IMG/VR virus record: IMGVR_UViG_3300025876_000036
Coordinates: 1 to 46,026 of that record
Length of the DNA stretch: 46,026 nt
DNA from: a virus
Reading direction: 5' to 3' (one strand)
A program made the translations under genes and the position numbers. Positions 1 through 7,865 of the stretch are shown in pieces (position 1 is the first letter of the stretch; every line of letters starts with the position of its first letter). A model generated the notes under the pieces. The model ran no database searches. It saw only the letters and a list, made by a program, of their open reading frames with translations, and was not told where the DNA came from.

Positions 1-937
1 TCAAACCTCCATATGTAGTTCCGTATCCTGTTGCTCCTACTGGAACGTGAATCTCTGTAGCCGCTACACCAGAAAACGGATTAGAACCCAAGGCAGGAGC
101 AGTTGTAGCTAGGCAGTTTATTGTCCCTAGTAGTATACAGTTGCGGAATGCGTGCGAATCTATAGTCGTTACGGTATTGGGTATGGTCAAACTCAGTAAA
201 GCGCTACATTCAGCAAATGTGAATTGCTCAATGGTAGTAAAGCCAGCGTTGTTTGGGAGGGTGAGACTTTCTACCCTGTCACAGCCTTGGAATGCTCTTT
301 GTTTGATGGTGGAAACGCTGTCTGGGATGGTGATGCTCGTCAAGTCGCAGTTTTGGAATGCGCCATCCCCGATGTAGGTTACGCTGTCAGGAATGGTGAC
401 GCTCGACAGGCTAGTGCAGTGAAAGAATAAGTAATCTTCGACTCTGGTGAAGCCAACATTATTTGGGAGGGTGGCGCTCGCGAGGTCAGTGCAGCCACTG
501 AATGCGCTAATCCCGATGCTGGTGACACTGTCGGGAATGTTGATGCTCGTCAGGCTAGTGCAGTCTTTGAATGCATTATTACCGATGCTTGCGATGCTGT
601 TACCAATGGTTACATTTGTCAGGGCGGTACAACCAACGAATGCAGAAGGGTCAATACTAGGAACATTGCTGCCAATATAGATGCTAGTTAAAGTAGTGTC
701 GTCGCCGTAATACAGACTATAAGTCAACGGAGCAGTAATGTTCCGTGTTTGCTCCACAGCACTGTGAAAGTCTGTAGTATACGTATACACAGAGTTTTTA
801 GCCGAATCACTTAGCGGCAAATTACTAAATCTAATCTTTTTGGTCTCATCTGCGCCAGAGTCTACAACTGGCAAGAAGTCAGTTACTGAGTCAGCTGAAG
901 TTAATTCTGTTAATTGTGATATTTTTTGGTCTGCCAT
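1..937 (-). CDS. Tail fibre with BspA-type leucine-rich repeats (3' end beyond window)
   Basis: Open from ATG at 937 to the left edge (312 codons seen, no stop). The N-terminus (MADQKISQLTELTSADSVTD, then a LPVVDSGADETKKI stretch) has the pattern common at the N-terminus of phage tail-fibre and tail-spike proteins, where it attaches the fibre to the tail. After about residue 80 come eight or nine BspA/LRR_5 repeats of about 23 residues (core I-P-D-S-V-T-x-I-G-x-x-A-F-x-x-C-x-x-L-T-S), then a cap-like segment (ATEIHVPVGATGYG). The likely role is receptor binding at the host surface. It starts 17 nt after the 107-residue gene and shares that unit's promoter near 1369-1396. The repeat DNA is GC-richer than the neighbouring genes and uses C/G-ending codons. 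The family call is secure; the receptor is unknown, and the end of the protein is probably close because the cap is reached. Confidence 0.85.
   Translation of the reverse strand, partial: MADQKISQLTELTSADSVTDFLPVVDSGADETKKIRFSNLPLSDSAKNSVYTYTTDFHSAVEQTRNITAPLTYSLYYGDDTTLTSIYIGSNVPSIDPSAFVGCTALTNVTIGNSIASIGNNAFKDCTSLTSINIPDSVTSIGISAFSGCTDLASATLPNNVGFTRVEDYLFFHCTSLSSVTIPDSVTYIGDGAFQNCDLTSITIPDSVSTIKQRAFQGCDRVESLTLPNNAGFTTIEQFTFAECSALLSLTIPNTVTTIDSHAFRNCILLGTINCLATTAPALGSNPFSGVAATEIHVPVGATGYGTTYGGL
116..693 (-). repeat. LRR_5 repeat array, left fibre
   Basis: Roughly 69-nt (23-codon) units encode consecutive BspA-type LRRs. Two units are a longer variant in which L-P-N-N-x-x-F-T-x-x-E replaces I-P-D-S-V-T-x-I-G. 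The same two unit types, with close DNA matches, occur on the opposite strand at 43.3-46.0 kb. Confidence 0.85.
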
Positions 938-954
938 TATATTTTTTAATTATA

Positions 955-1278
955 CTACTCTAAACTTAAATTACGGGAGTCTTCAGTCAAAAGATGGTAT
1001 TCATTTTCGAGTAGGATATGGTTATGAAAGAGTGATCTTGGATCAAGAGGTCTAAATCCGCAATCAACAGGGGGATTTATTTTTTCATCGAATCCAAAAA
1101 AATGATATTTTCTATTAAGTTCTTGAACTATATGGGTATACATATGGCCATATTGTTCGTGTGAAACAGGATTGCCAGAGGCTAAAGAGATAATTCTATC
1201 CTCAAAAATACCAGACCCAAAAAGACCTGAATTAAAGGAAGTATGTATTTCGCTCTGTAATAATTTAAGATTTTGCAT
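955..1278 (-). CDS. Small tail-associated protein, 107 aa, unknown function
   Basis: I do not recognise the family. The protein starts MQNLKLLQSEIHTSFNSG and has His/Tyr/Phe-rich stretches (SHEQYGHMYTHIVQELNRKY). It ends HILLENEYHLLTEDSRNLSLE-like. That ending matches a motif in two other tail proteins here: the 682-residue protein ends with LLQDGYKLLAED and the 2361-residue protein contains LLQNGYKILTEDSGNLNLE. This ties it to the tail or fibre apparatus. It lies directly upstream of the LRR fibre on the same strand. No Shine-Dalgarno sequence precedes the ATG, and a 25-codon reading frame ends 5 nt before it. The two may be parts of one gene split by a frameshift. A fibre-attachment or chaperone role is only an inference from position. 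Confidence 0.6.
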   Translation of the reverse strand: MQNLKLLQSEIHTSFNSGLFGSGIFEDRIISLASGNPVSHEQYGHMYTHIVQELNRKYHFFGFDEKINPPVDCGFRPLDPRSLFHNHILLENEYHLLTEDSRNLSLE

Positions 1279-1283
1279 GGTGG

Positions 1284-1361
1284 CTATATATTGACATCAA
1301 ACAAAGTTATAAAACCTACAAGGTAAAAACCATTTTTAATTAAATCTTGTAAATCTGCCAT
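1284..1361 (-). CDS. 25-residue leader ORF or 5' part of a frameshifted gene
   Basis: ATG at 1361 to TAG at 1284 encodes 25 residues beginning MADLQDLIKNGFYLVGF. It starts 7 nt after a TGTAATA box, exactly the spacing seen at other genes of this phage, so the start is well supported. It ends just before the 107-residue gene, which is in another frame. If the ribosome or the true sequence changes frame near 1295-1300, the two would join into a single protein of about 130 residues, with CQYIATMQNLK across the junction. Otherwise it is a short leader peptide. Confidence 0.45.
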   Translation of the reverse strand: MADLQDLIKNGFYLVGFITLFDVNI

Positions 1362-1368
1362 ATATTAG

Positions 1369-1396
1369 TATTACACATTTTTGAAAAATGTAGAAA
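1369..1396 (-). promoter_or_regulatory. Putative late promoter, minus strand (fibre operon)
   Basis: Read on the minus strand: TTTCTA at 1396-1391, 15 nt, TGTAATA at 1375-1369 (preceded by TG), then 7 nt to the ATG at 1361. It matches the two-part motif found before the other transcription units, with a spacer one nucleotide shorter. Confidence 0.6.
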
Positions 1397-1463
1397 TTAA
1401 TATCGCATATTATACTAGCCTTTTATTAAAAACTTTGTGTAATTTGTTTTTTACCTTCATTAT

Positions 1464-1492
1464 TTTCACAAAATCTCACTTTGAATGTAACA
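1464..1492 (+). promoter_or_regulatory. Putative late promoter, portal gene
   Basis: TTTCAC at 1464-1469, 16 nt, TGTAACA at 1486-1492, then 6 nt to the ATG at 1499. This spacing decides the portal start: the in-frame TTG at 1481 lies inside the promoter motif. Confidence 0.65.
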
Positions 1493-1498
1493 TTTGTC

Positions 1499-3478
1499 AT
1501 GGCAAAAAATAATTACAAGGCAGATAATCTTTATTTTACTAATAGGAAGAAATATTATGAGCAGAAGAGATTTGAACCGACAAAGTCACTGGGATCTGAC
1601 TTTTCTAATGAAGATTATAACAAAATGGTTGGATTCGCTGGTAGCGAATGGGTAGAAGGTGGTTTGAGTCGCAGAGGATTAGACTCTCTAGGGGTTAACA
1701 GTCAGCTATCGATTAGGTTCCCCAATTTAACTGGTGGAGGGAATCTTTATAAAAATAATGGAGGCTATATTACAATTAATGAGACCGTATGGCTTTGTCA
1801 AAAAGCTTGGGAGGAATTCCAGCTATTCCGCAACACCATTGAAGCTATGGTCGAATTCTCTATGTCAAAAATTAAATTATCGTCCCCCAATAAGAGTGCT
1901 AAAAATTTTTGCGAGACTTGGCTAAAGGCTATTAATATAGATGGATTTGCGGAGCAGTTTTATAGAGAATTGTATAGATCTTGTAACGTTTTCCCGTATG
2001 CGATGAAAGGGAAGATCAATATGAAAGATGCTAGAGATTTAAAGATGCATGCATCTAGTGCGGAAATACCAGTAAAATATACGATTCTTAATCCAGCCCA
2101 AGTAAGTTTATATGGGGGTTTGACAAACGACAGGGACATTTATAAAGTTTTAAGTCCCTACGAAATTAAAAGATTGAAAAATCCGCAAACTCAAAGTGAG
2201 AAGATTTTGTATCAAAAATTAAGTCCAGAAATAAAACAAGCGATTAAAAATAGTTCTGAAATATCTCAAACATCTTCTATTTATATACCTCTTAAAGACG
2301 TGAGTTCTGTTTTTTATCAAAAACAAGATTACGAATATTTTGCAGTACCACTTTTTTATGGAGTCCTAGACGATATTGAATTAAAGCTTGAAATGAAAAA
2401 GGCTGATAGGAAAGTTTTAAAGACCTTGGAGAATATGATTCTTAAGGTCACTATGGGAGGTTATAAAATTGACGGTAACGAAGTGCCTCCCAACCCAGAG
2501 CATTTAGCTTACATGAGGCAGCTTTTTAATAATGAGTCAACCCAGAGAGTTCTTGTTGCAGATTACACTACTGAAGTTGAATATGTTATTCCAGATATTA
2601 CCAAAGTTGTAGGAGTTGAAAAATATGCTCAGGTAAATGAGGATATTCGCGAAGGATTGCAGTCAATTTTTGGCAGCAACGAGAAGTTTTCCAACCAAAT
2701 GACTAAAGTTAGGGTATTTTGCCAGCGACTTAAGAGGGGGCAGTCTATTTTCAAAGAATGGATTGAAGGGGAAATCGGGAATATTTGCAAAGCTATGGGA
2801 TATACAAACCCTCCGACAGTAAAACTCTCTTCTATTAGCCTTGAAGACCAAACCCAAATGAACAGGGTTTACACTCGCATGGCCGAATTGGGATTTTTGG
2901 TTCCAGAAGAGTTAAATACAGCAATCGAAGATGGTATTCTCCCAGAAAAATCAGAAAGCCTTGAAAATCAAAAAGAGTATCGTAAATTGAAAAACGATAG
3001 CCTTTATGAACCACAAATGAATTACAACCCAACAGATGAGGATTCTGGTTCATCTCGTAAAAGTGAAATAAAAAAAGAAAGAGGAAGACCAGCTGGTAGT
3101 GGCGTTCCGATTGGCGGACCTAGACAAAGCAGAGTTGTCGGCGGTATCGGGGGTATCTCCCTGAAGGAAATACAATCTTGTCTAATAGAGATGGATAAAA
3201 TTAAAGAAAATGTAATTAAAAAACTCAAGGGTAGTTACAAGGTTAAGAAACTTACAGATTCCCAAGTTGATTTTGCCAATTCAATTGCGAAAAAGGTTGT
3301 CGAAAATTATAAAAAAACTGAGTGGGGAAAAGCTGTTGCCTCTGTGATTAAAAACAAATCAATTGATGAGGACCCAAAGATGCAAGAAGAGATCGATAAA
3401 ATTTGTGATGATTTTGAATTAGACGCTTTTCTGGGCGCTTTAGTCTGGCATTCTCGCAGGGATGCACCAAGCAATTAA
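1499..3478 (+). CDS. Portal protein
   Basis: 659 residues. Portal proteins form the dodecameric ring at the capsid vertex through which DNA is packaged and to which the neck attaches. Supporting features are the length, the position as first head gene ahead of protease/scaffold, decoration and capsid genes, and portal-like sequence: an N-terminal helical region (about 90-170), YTILNPAQVSLYGG at about 193-206, a long helical stem region (about 295-460), and a C-terminal linker (GRPAGSGVPIGGPRQS, about 530-545) followed by a Lys-rich helical tail. I chose ATG 1499 because it lies 6 nt after a TGTAACA box; an in-frame TTG at 1481 would add six residues but overlaps the promoter. No Shine-Dalgarno is visible. 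The terminase genes that normally precede a portal are not in the window; the upstream neighbour is a divergent fibre operon. Confidence 0.85.
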   Translation: MAKNNYKADNLYFTNRKKYYEQKRFEPTKSLGSDFSNEDYNKMVGFAGSEWVEGGLSRRGLDSLGVNSQLSIRFPNLTGGGNLYKNNGGYITINETVWLCQKAWEEFQLFRNTIEAMVEFSMSKIKLSSPNKSAKNFCETWLKAINIDGFAEQFYRELYRSCNVFPYAMKGKINMKDARDLKMHASSAEIPVKYTILNPAQVSLYGGLTNDRDIYKVLSPYEIKRLKNPQTQSEKILYQKLSPEIKQAIKNSSEISQTSSIYIPLKDVSSVFYQKQDYEYFAVPLFYGVLDDIELKLEMKKADRKVLKTLENMILKVTMGGYKIDGNEVPPNPEHLAYMRQLFNNESTQRVLVADYTTEVEYVIPDITKVVGVEKYAQVNEDIREGLQSIFGSNEKFSNQMTKVRVFCQRLKRGQSIFKEWIEGEIGNICKAMGYTNPPTVKLSSISLEDQTQMNRVYTRMAELGFLVPEELNTAIEDGILPEKSESLENQKEYRKLKNDSLYEPQMNYNPTDEDSGSSRKSEIKKERGRPAGSGVPIGGPRQSRVVGGIGGISLKEIQSCLIEMDKIKENVIKKLKGSYKVKKLTDSQVDFANSIAKKVVENYKKTEWGKAVASVIKNKSIDEDPKMQEEIDKICDDFELDAFLGALVWHSRRDAPSN

Positions 3479-3539
3479 AGTGAAACAAATATAATAATTT
3501 TACTTTTATAATACCATCGATAACTCTGAGTGCTTTTAA

Positions 3540-3568
3540 TTTCACCAAAATGAACAAAAATTGTAATA
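3540..3568 (+). promoter_or_regulatory. Putative late promoter, protease/scaffold unit
   Basis: TTTCAC at 3540-3545, exactly 16 nt, TGTAATA at 3562-3568, then 6 nt to the ATG at 3575. The sequence between portal and next gene holds no terminator. Confidence 0.7.
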
Positions 3569-3574
3569 AAATTT

Positions 3575-3985
3575 ATGAATAAATTAAAATTTAGTAATTC
3601 AATTGTGGCAGAAATTTTTCAAAAGGAGCAGAAAGTAGAGGGGTCAATAGAGGAAAATAGCGATGGGACTGTTACTTTAGCTTATGATTATTCCGATCGA
3701 CCAGAGGGATCTGGAACTTCCAGTTACGAGATCGACGAAAAGATTGCCAGATGTATGGAAGGCATGTCTTCTTCTATTAATAAAGAGTTGAGTTGGATGA
3801 ATCAGCGTATCGATTATTTGGCAAAAGCTCTTTACGAGCATAAAGAAGGTCACTTACCTAACCCCCAAACACCATCTCAAATGCAAACAGCGATTGAAAC
3901 TTTGGGCATGGGGGAAGATTACGAAGTTAAGAAGCGTACAATCTATGCAAGCTATGAAGGCAAATCCTTAGAGGCAACTTACTAA
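3575..3985 (+). CDS. Hypothetical head-region protein, 136 aa
   Basis: I do not recognise the family. The protein is acidic, with an N-terminal half rich in charged and polar residues (SIEENSDGTVTLAYDYSDRP) and a helical middle (KIARCMEGMSSSINKELSWM). Its stop overlaps the start of the protease/scaffold gene by one nucleotide (TAATG), so the two are translationally coupled and probably needed in similar amounts during prohead assembly. It sits between portal and protease, a position often used for small head-assembly or accessory proteins. It starts 6 nt after a TGTAATA box with no Shine-Dalgarno, a leaderless candidate. No transmembrane segment or signal peptide is visible. Confidence 0.65.
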   Translation: MNKLKFSNSIVAEIFQKEQKVEGSIEENSDGTVTLAYDYSDRPEGSGTSSYEIDEKIARCMEGMSSSINKELSWMNQRIDYLAKALYEHKEGHLPNPQTPSQMQTAIETLGMGEDYEVKKRTIYASYEGKSLEATY

Positions 3986-5583
3986 TGAATAAAGATCAAA
4001 TTAAAAAAGATTATCCATTTTCCACAAAAATAACTGCGGAATACCAAGTTATTCATCCGAAAGAAAGAGATGAACATCTCGCACTGGCATCTTTAGATTC
4101 TTTGAAAGCATTGCTTGATGTACCTAAAGAACAAATAGAGATGAACAAAGACCTTCTGTATATTTCTGCTGATTTATGGGTAGGGGGGATGGCTAATAAA
4201 AATGGGCATGCAATCACAACTGAAGATACAATAGCACTGGCCAAGCAAATTCCTCATAAATATTTGAACCTTGAACATGATGAAGATGTTGTCGTCGGAT
4301 CTCTTTTCTCTTATGGATTCCGTGAATATGCGAATGAAAGAAATTTAATTCCAGAAGAAGATATTAAAGATTTGAACAAACCAATAGTTGCTTCTGGTGG
4401 CGGTTTTGTTTGGCGCAGTATTAACCCAGATTTGGCCGAATTACTTGTAGAAGCTTCTGATAAAAATTCTTTGAAATATGGGCAAGCATCATTCAGTTGG
4501 GAAGTTTATTTCAAAGAGTTCGCGATCATGGAAGGTTCAAAATTTGTTAATCAAGCACAAATAATTGATGATGAATCTGAAATAGAAAAGCGTGTTCCGT
4601 TTTTAAAAGATAACGGCGGCTCTGGAGAATATGAGGGTAAAGAAATTTACCGTCTAGTAAAAGGTCCGAAACTATTTTTGGGAGCTGGTATAGTAGGCAA
4701 TCCTGCCGCTGATGTTAAAGGTATCCTTACTAGTGAAACAGAAGAAGATGTGAAAATTAAAGTAGAAGCTTCAAAAGATTATGAAGATCAAGAAGTTAAA
4801 AGAACAAGTAAAAAGAAAAAAGAAATTTCACATTCAAAAAAAATAAATGTAAAGAAATATACAGCTATGAAAATTAAAAATCAAGAAGATTATAAAACTG
4901 TATTAGCTTCTGTTTGCGAAAGCGAAGAAGTTGATCATAAACTCCTTGCCTCTCTTGAAGCGAATTTCGATAAAGTAACTGCTTCTGCAATTGCTGATGC
5001 GATCCGTGATGAGAGCGCCAAGTTTGCTACTGAGAAGAAAGAACTCGAAGAAGCGAAAGTAAAGGCCGCCGAAGAAAAAGCTAAAATTGAAGCAGAACTT
5101 ACAGAGCTTAAGGAGAAATCCGAAGCTTCTGAAGAAGAACTGAAAGAGATTAAAGCCAAACTTGTCGCGGAAGAACAAACTCGCATTTTCAGCGAACGTA
5201 TGGAAGCACTAGAAAAAGATTATGATCTTGAAGCTGATGACTCTAAAGTTATTGCTAAACAAATCAAGAGTCTTGACGAAGGTGGTTACGATGCTTGGCT
5301 CGAAGATTTCAAGGTTTTTGCTAAAGAAAAGTCTAAAGACTATAAAGCTAAAAAAGCCGAAGAAATGAAAAAGAAACAAGAAGAAGAAGAAGCTATTAAA
5401 GCCAAATCTTCAACTGAAGAAACTGAAGAGCAAAAAGAATCTCGTGAAAAGGAAGACGCTGCAAAGCTTATTGCATCTGCACAAGAAGATGTAAAACAAG
5501 AAGTAGCATCGACCCAACATGAAGAAAAAGTTTCCCTTGCAGATCAATTCACTGAATTCGAATTAGAGCTTGAAGGAAAATAA
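3985..5583 (+). CDS. Prohead protease fused to scaffolding domain
   Basis: 532 residues in two parts. Residues 1 to about 255 resemble phage prohead maturation proteases of the herpesvirus-assemblin-like serine protease type: a His in KYLNLEHDEDVVVG (His98) and a Ser in GQASFSWEVYF (Ser169) are the likely catalytic pair, with GPKLFLGAGIVGNPAAD near the end of the domain. Residues from about 295 on are highly charged and predicted coiled coil (EKKELEEAKVKAAEEKAKIE), typical of scaffolds, ending EFELELEGK. A Lys-rich linker (about 270-292) separates them. The protein should direct prohead assembly, then cleave itself and other head proteins. An in-frame ATG at 4867 (Met295) could give a separate scaffold product, as in phages with nested protease/scaffold genes. 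It overlaps the upstream gene by one nucleotide. Confidence 0.8.
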   Translation: MNKDQIKKDYPFSTKITAEYQVIHPKERDEHLALASLDSLKALLDVPKEQIEMNKDLLYISADLWVGGMANKNGHAITTEDTIALAKQIPHKYLNLEHDEDVVVGSLFSYGFREYANERNLIPEEDIKDLNKPIVASGGGFVWRSINPDLAELLVEASDKNSLKYGQASFSWEVYFKEFAIMEGSKFVNQAQIIDDESEIEKRVPFLKDNGGSGEYEGKEIYRLVKGPKLFLGAGIVGNPAADVKGILTSETEEDVKIKVEASKDYEDQEVKRTSKKKKEISHSKKINVKKYTAMKIKNQEDYKTVLASVCESEEVDHKLLASLEANFDKVTASAIADAIRDESAKFATEKKELEEAKVKAAEEKAKIEAELTELKEKSEASEEELKEIKAKLVAEEQTRIFSERMEALEKDYDLEADDSKVIAKQIKSLDEGGYDAWLEDFKVFAKEKSKDYKAKKAEEMKKKQEEEEAIKAKSSTEETEEQKESREKEDAAKLIASAQEDVKQEVASTQHEEKVSLADQFTEFELELEGK

Positions 5584-5612
5584 TTTCACATCGTAAAAAA
5601 ATAATTGTAATA
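5584..5612 (+). promoter_or_regulatory. Putative late promoter, decoration/capsid unit
   Basis: TTTCAC at 5584-5589, starting immediately after the stop codon of the scaffold gene, then exactly 16 nt and TGTAATA at 5606-5612. The start codon is 20 nt further on, leaving room for a short leader, unlike the 6-7 nt spacing at several other genes. Confidence 0.7.
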
Positions 5613-5632
5613 ACATTTAACTAATAAAAATT

Positions 5633-6202
5633 ATGGCATTCAAAGACTTAAAACTAAAACCCCTTCGTAATATCTCTCCGTACGACATTCGTTCGCATCT
5701 TAGAGCAGACTTTACTGGCGAAGCTGGTGATCTTGTCAAGGTTAAAACTTTTGACCCTGACAGCGACACTTACTACGCTCAAAATCAATCAGTTGGCGCT
5801 TCTAATGATGGCGTCTTCTCTAATCAATTCCAATCTCCTTGGACTGTTGAACTAGCTACTAGTGGCGATTTGGCTGCTGGTATCCTCGGTATCACACTCG
5901 AAGGAACTGCACTTACTGACAACCACGGCAACAAGATCGATGGCTTCAACCAACGTTGGGCTGATGAGAATGGCTTCGTTGCTTCTGGCAAGCCAATCCA
6001 AATCGCTACTCGCGGTAACTTCTGGATTAGCAGCAGTGTTGTTAATGGCAACCCTCAGCCCGGCTCTGGCCTTGCTGCTGGTGCTAATGGTGGATTCAGA
6101 GTCGTCAATCCAGCTACCGCTGGTGCTGGACTTGTTGTAGCAAAAGTTCTTTCTTCTGCTGGAACTCGCCAAGGCGATGTTAACATCGAATTAACCCTCT
6201 AA
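5633..6202 (+). CDS. Putative head decoration protein
   Basis: 189 residues, rich in Gly, Ala, Ser and Asn with little charge, beginning MAFKDLKLKPLRNISPYDIR. The ADFTGEAGDLVKV and GILGITLEGTALTDN stretches are consistent with a beta-rich decoration protein of the sort that stabilises expanded capsids. The main argument is position: it lies 20 nt before the major capsid gene, in the same promoter-terminator unit, and shares that gene's high-expression look (higher GC and repeated use of favoured codons), implying similar copy number. The function is inferred from context. A head fibre or accessory capsid protein is the alternative. Confidence 0.65.
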   Translation: MAFKDLKLKPLRNISPYDIRSHLRADFTGEAGDLVKVKTFDPDSDTYYAQNQSVGASNDGVFSNQFQSPWTVELATSGDLAAGILGITLEGTALTDNHGNKIDGFNQRWADENGFVASGKPIQIATRGNFWISSSVVNGNPQPGSGLAAGANGGFRVVNPATAGAGLVVAKVLSSAGTRQGDVNIELTL

Positions 6203-6222
6203 TCATAAACGGAATTATTTAT

Positions 6223-7371
6223 ATGAAAATTAAATTAAAAGAAAAACCTGAACATATCGAACTTATCAAAGCTATGGGATCTCGTGATAACGAAGCATCT
6301 CGTGAAGCAATGAGAGTATTCGCCCGTCTTGTCGGTCCTCTTGCCAAGAAAGTACTTGATGAAACAAACGTAATCGATAGTTTCTACGACACTCTTTCTG
6401 TTGGTGAGTACGAGCCTCGTACTATCCCTCTTGATGACTATCACAACATCTCTGATGCAGATTATGTTCGTGTGTCGTTCTCAAGTCGCCCTGGAGATCT
6501 TGCTTACAACCAACTTACTGGTGCAGACGATGTTGCTTTCAGCACTGCTTTCATTAGTTCCGCAATTGCGTTCTATAAGAAGTATCTTAAGGCTGGTCGT
6601 ATCTCCCACGCAGAGAATGGTATCCGCAAGCTTATCAACGAAGTCCGCTTCAAGATGAAACGCCAAGGTATCCAGCCAATTCTAGATGCACTTGCAAATT
6701 CGACAACTAACGGTGGCAAACACCTTATCCGCTCGAACACAGCAGGTCAGCTTGGACTTGATGACTTTAACCGTCTTCAAACAATGGCTGCTCGTATCCT
6801 TACTTCTGGCCTTGGTGATACACCATCGGGTATCGACAATAGCACTCGTGCTATCGATACTTTGATCATGTCACCTGAAATGGTAGAAGAGATCCGTGCA
6901 ATTGCTTATCAGCCAATGAATACTCGTGGTGTTCCTGATAGCAACGAATCAACAGCAGTTGCTGCTCCTGATAGCGTTCGTGAAAGCGTTTATGCTTCTG
7001 GTGGTATCCCTTCCATCTACGGAACTGAAATCATCCAGCTTAACGAAATGGGTATTGGACAAGATTTCAATACTATCTTCGATACTCTTGCTGGTTCGGT
7101 TGAATATCCTGATGCTGGTGAAAAATTCGATTCTGCTACAGCTACTGGCTTTGCTGGTGCAACTGAAGAGTTCGTTCTCGGTCTTTCTCGTAAAGTCGAT
7201 GTTAACGGCCTCCTTAAGGTTGAAATCGAAGACGGCGAAACTGGTGCAAACTTCAATGTTTCTCCTGATGATCAGTTTGTTGCTCGTGAGGGTAAGACTG
7301 GCATGTGGGGCGAAGCGGAAGTTGGCTATCTTGCAGTAGAGCCTCGTAACCTGTTTGGTCTTATCGTTTAA
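6223..7371 (+). CDS. Major capsid protein (HK97-fold type)
   Basis: 382 residues. Evidence: its place after portal, protease/scaffold and decoration genes; normal length for an HK97-fold capsid protein without a fused scaffold; an N-terminal helical segment (MKIKLKEKPEHIELIKAMGS); a loop region with R and P residues (EPRTIPLDDYHNISDADY); a spine-helix-like region (about 120-160); and a C-terminus in beta structure (GYLAVEPRNLFGLIV). Codon use is more GC-rich and uniform than in the unknown genes around it, as expected for the most abundant virion protein. A strong intrinsic terminator follows 21 nt after the stop. The protease upstream may trim the N-terminus, but no cleavage site can be fixed from sequence. 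Confidence 0.88.
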   Translation: MKIKLKEKPEHIELIKAMGSRDNEASREAMRVFARLVGPLAKKVLDETNVIDSFYDTLSVGEYEPRTIPLDDYHNISDADYVRVSFSSRPGDLAYNQLTGADDVAFSTAFISSAIAFYKKYLKAGRISHAENGIRKLINEVRFKMKRQGIQPILDALANSTTNGGKHLIRSNTAGQLGLDDFNRLQTMAARILTSGLGDTPSGIDNSTRAIDTLIMSPEMVEEIRAIAYQPMNTRGVPDSNESTAVAAPDSVRESVYASGGIPSIYGTEIIQLNEMGIGQDFNTIFDTLAGSVEYPDAGEKFDSATATGFAGATEEFVLGLSRKVDVNGLLKVEIEDGETGANFNVSPDDQFVAREGKTGMWGEAEVGYLAVEPRNLFGLIV

Positions 7372-7392
7372 TCGGTATTTAAAACATTTACT

Positions 7393-7421
7393 AAAGCCCA
7401 CTCTTCGGAGTGGGCTTTTTT
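7393..7421 (+). terminator. Intrinsic terminator after the major capsid gene
   Basis: An 11-bp perfect stem (AAAGCCCACTC / GAGTGGGCTTT) closes on a stable TTCG tetraloop and runs into a T tract at 7416-7421. It insulates the decoration/capsid unit from the next genes, whose own promoter lies 57 nt further on. Confidence 0.93.
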
Positions 7422-7477
7422 ATTGTCTATTTCTTGAAAAAACTTTATACACTAAAAAGGCATAGAGTATCAATAAA

Positions 7478-7506
7478 TTTCACAAAAAAACATTTTAACT
7501 GTAAAG
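7478..7506 (+). promoter_or_regulatory. Putative late promoter, 106 aa/208 aa unit
   Basis: TTTCAC at 7478-7483, exactly 16 nt, TGTAAAG at 7500-7506 (two mismatches to the common TGTAATA). The ATG follows after 28 nt, with a weak AAGG ribosome-binding sequence in between. Confidence 0.55.
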
Positions 7507-7534
7507 AATAGTGTAAGTAAAACCAAGGAAAATC

Positions 7535-7855
7535 ATGAAAATAAATGGAAGAATAGGAGTTAATGAGCTTAATAAGGCTCTAGGGAATAAACAAGTAATT
7601 TTAGATTGCTCTGGAGCAGTAGATTACGCATGCAAGATTGCCAAGATGGACGTAGACTCGCTTTACAGGCATGGCATGTCGCAATACGGAATAAGACCCA
7701 ATAACCGCACGAAAGGCCGTCCAAGCTTTGAGAAGCGATGTGTGGAGGCCTTTAGAAAAGAAACGGGCCAGAAGATTACACAGGCTGGAGAAAAGAAAAG
7801 ATTGACCAAGAAAAAACAAGCCGAATTGGAAAGAATCTTAGCTAAGGGTAAATAA
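7535..7855 (+). CDS. Small basic protein, 106 aa, unknown function
   Basis: Begins MKINGRIGVNELNKALGNKQ and becomes strongly basic toward the C-terminus (KKRLTKKKQAELERILAKGK). It lacks transmembrane or signal features and has three Cys. Basic proteins here could bind DNA or the capsid interior, but nothing in the sequence names a family. It is the first gene after the capsid terminator and is preceded by a late-promoter-like motif and a weak AAGG ribosome-binding sequence. The next gene starts 10 nt after its stop, so the two are probably co-transcribed and may act at the neck or in assembly. Confidence 0.6.
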   Translation: MKINGRIGVNELNKALGNKQVILDCSGAVDYACKIAKMDVDSLYRHGMSQYGIRPNNRTKGRPSFEKRCVEAFRKETGQKITQAGEKKRLTKKKQAELERILAKGK

Positions 7856-7865
7856 AACAAACTTT

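Noticed and set aside
1481-1498. In-frame TTG start for the portal gene, adding six residues
   Set aside because: It overlaps the TGTAACA box of the promoter; ATG 1499 has the same 6-nt spacing as other genes.
6949-7401. 150-codon antisense frame opposite the capsid gene
   Set aside because: No promoter motif, no ribosome-binding site, composition mirrors the highly expressed capsid gene.
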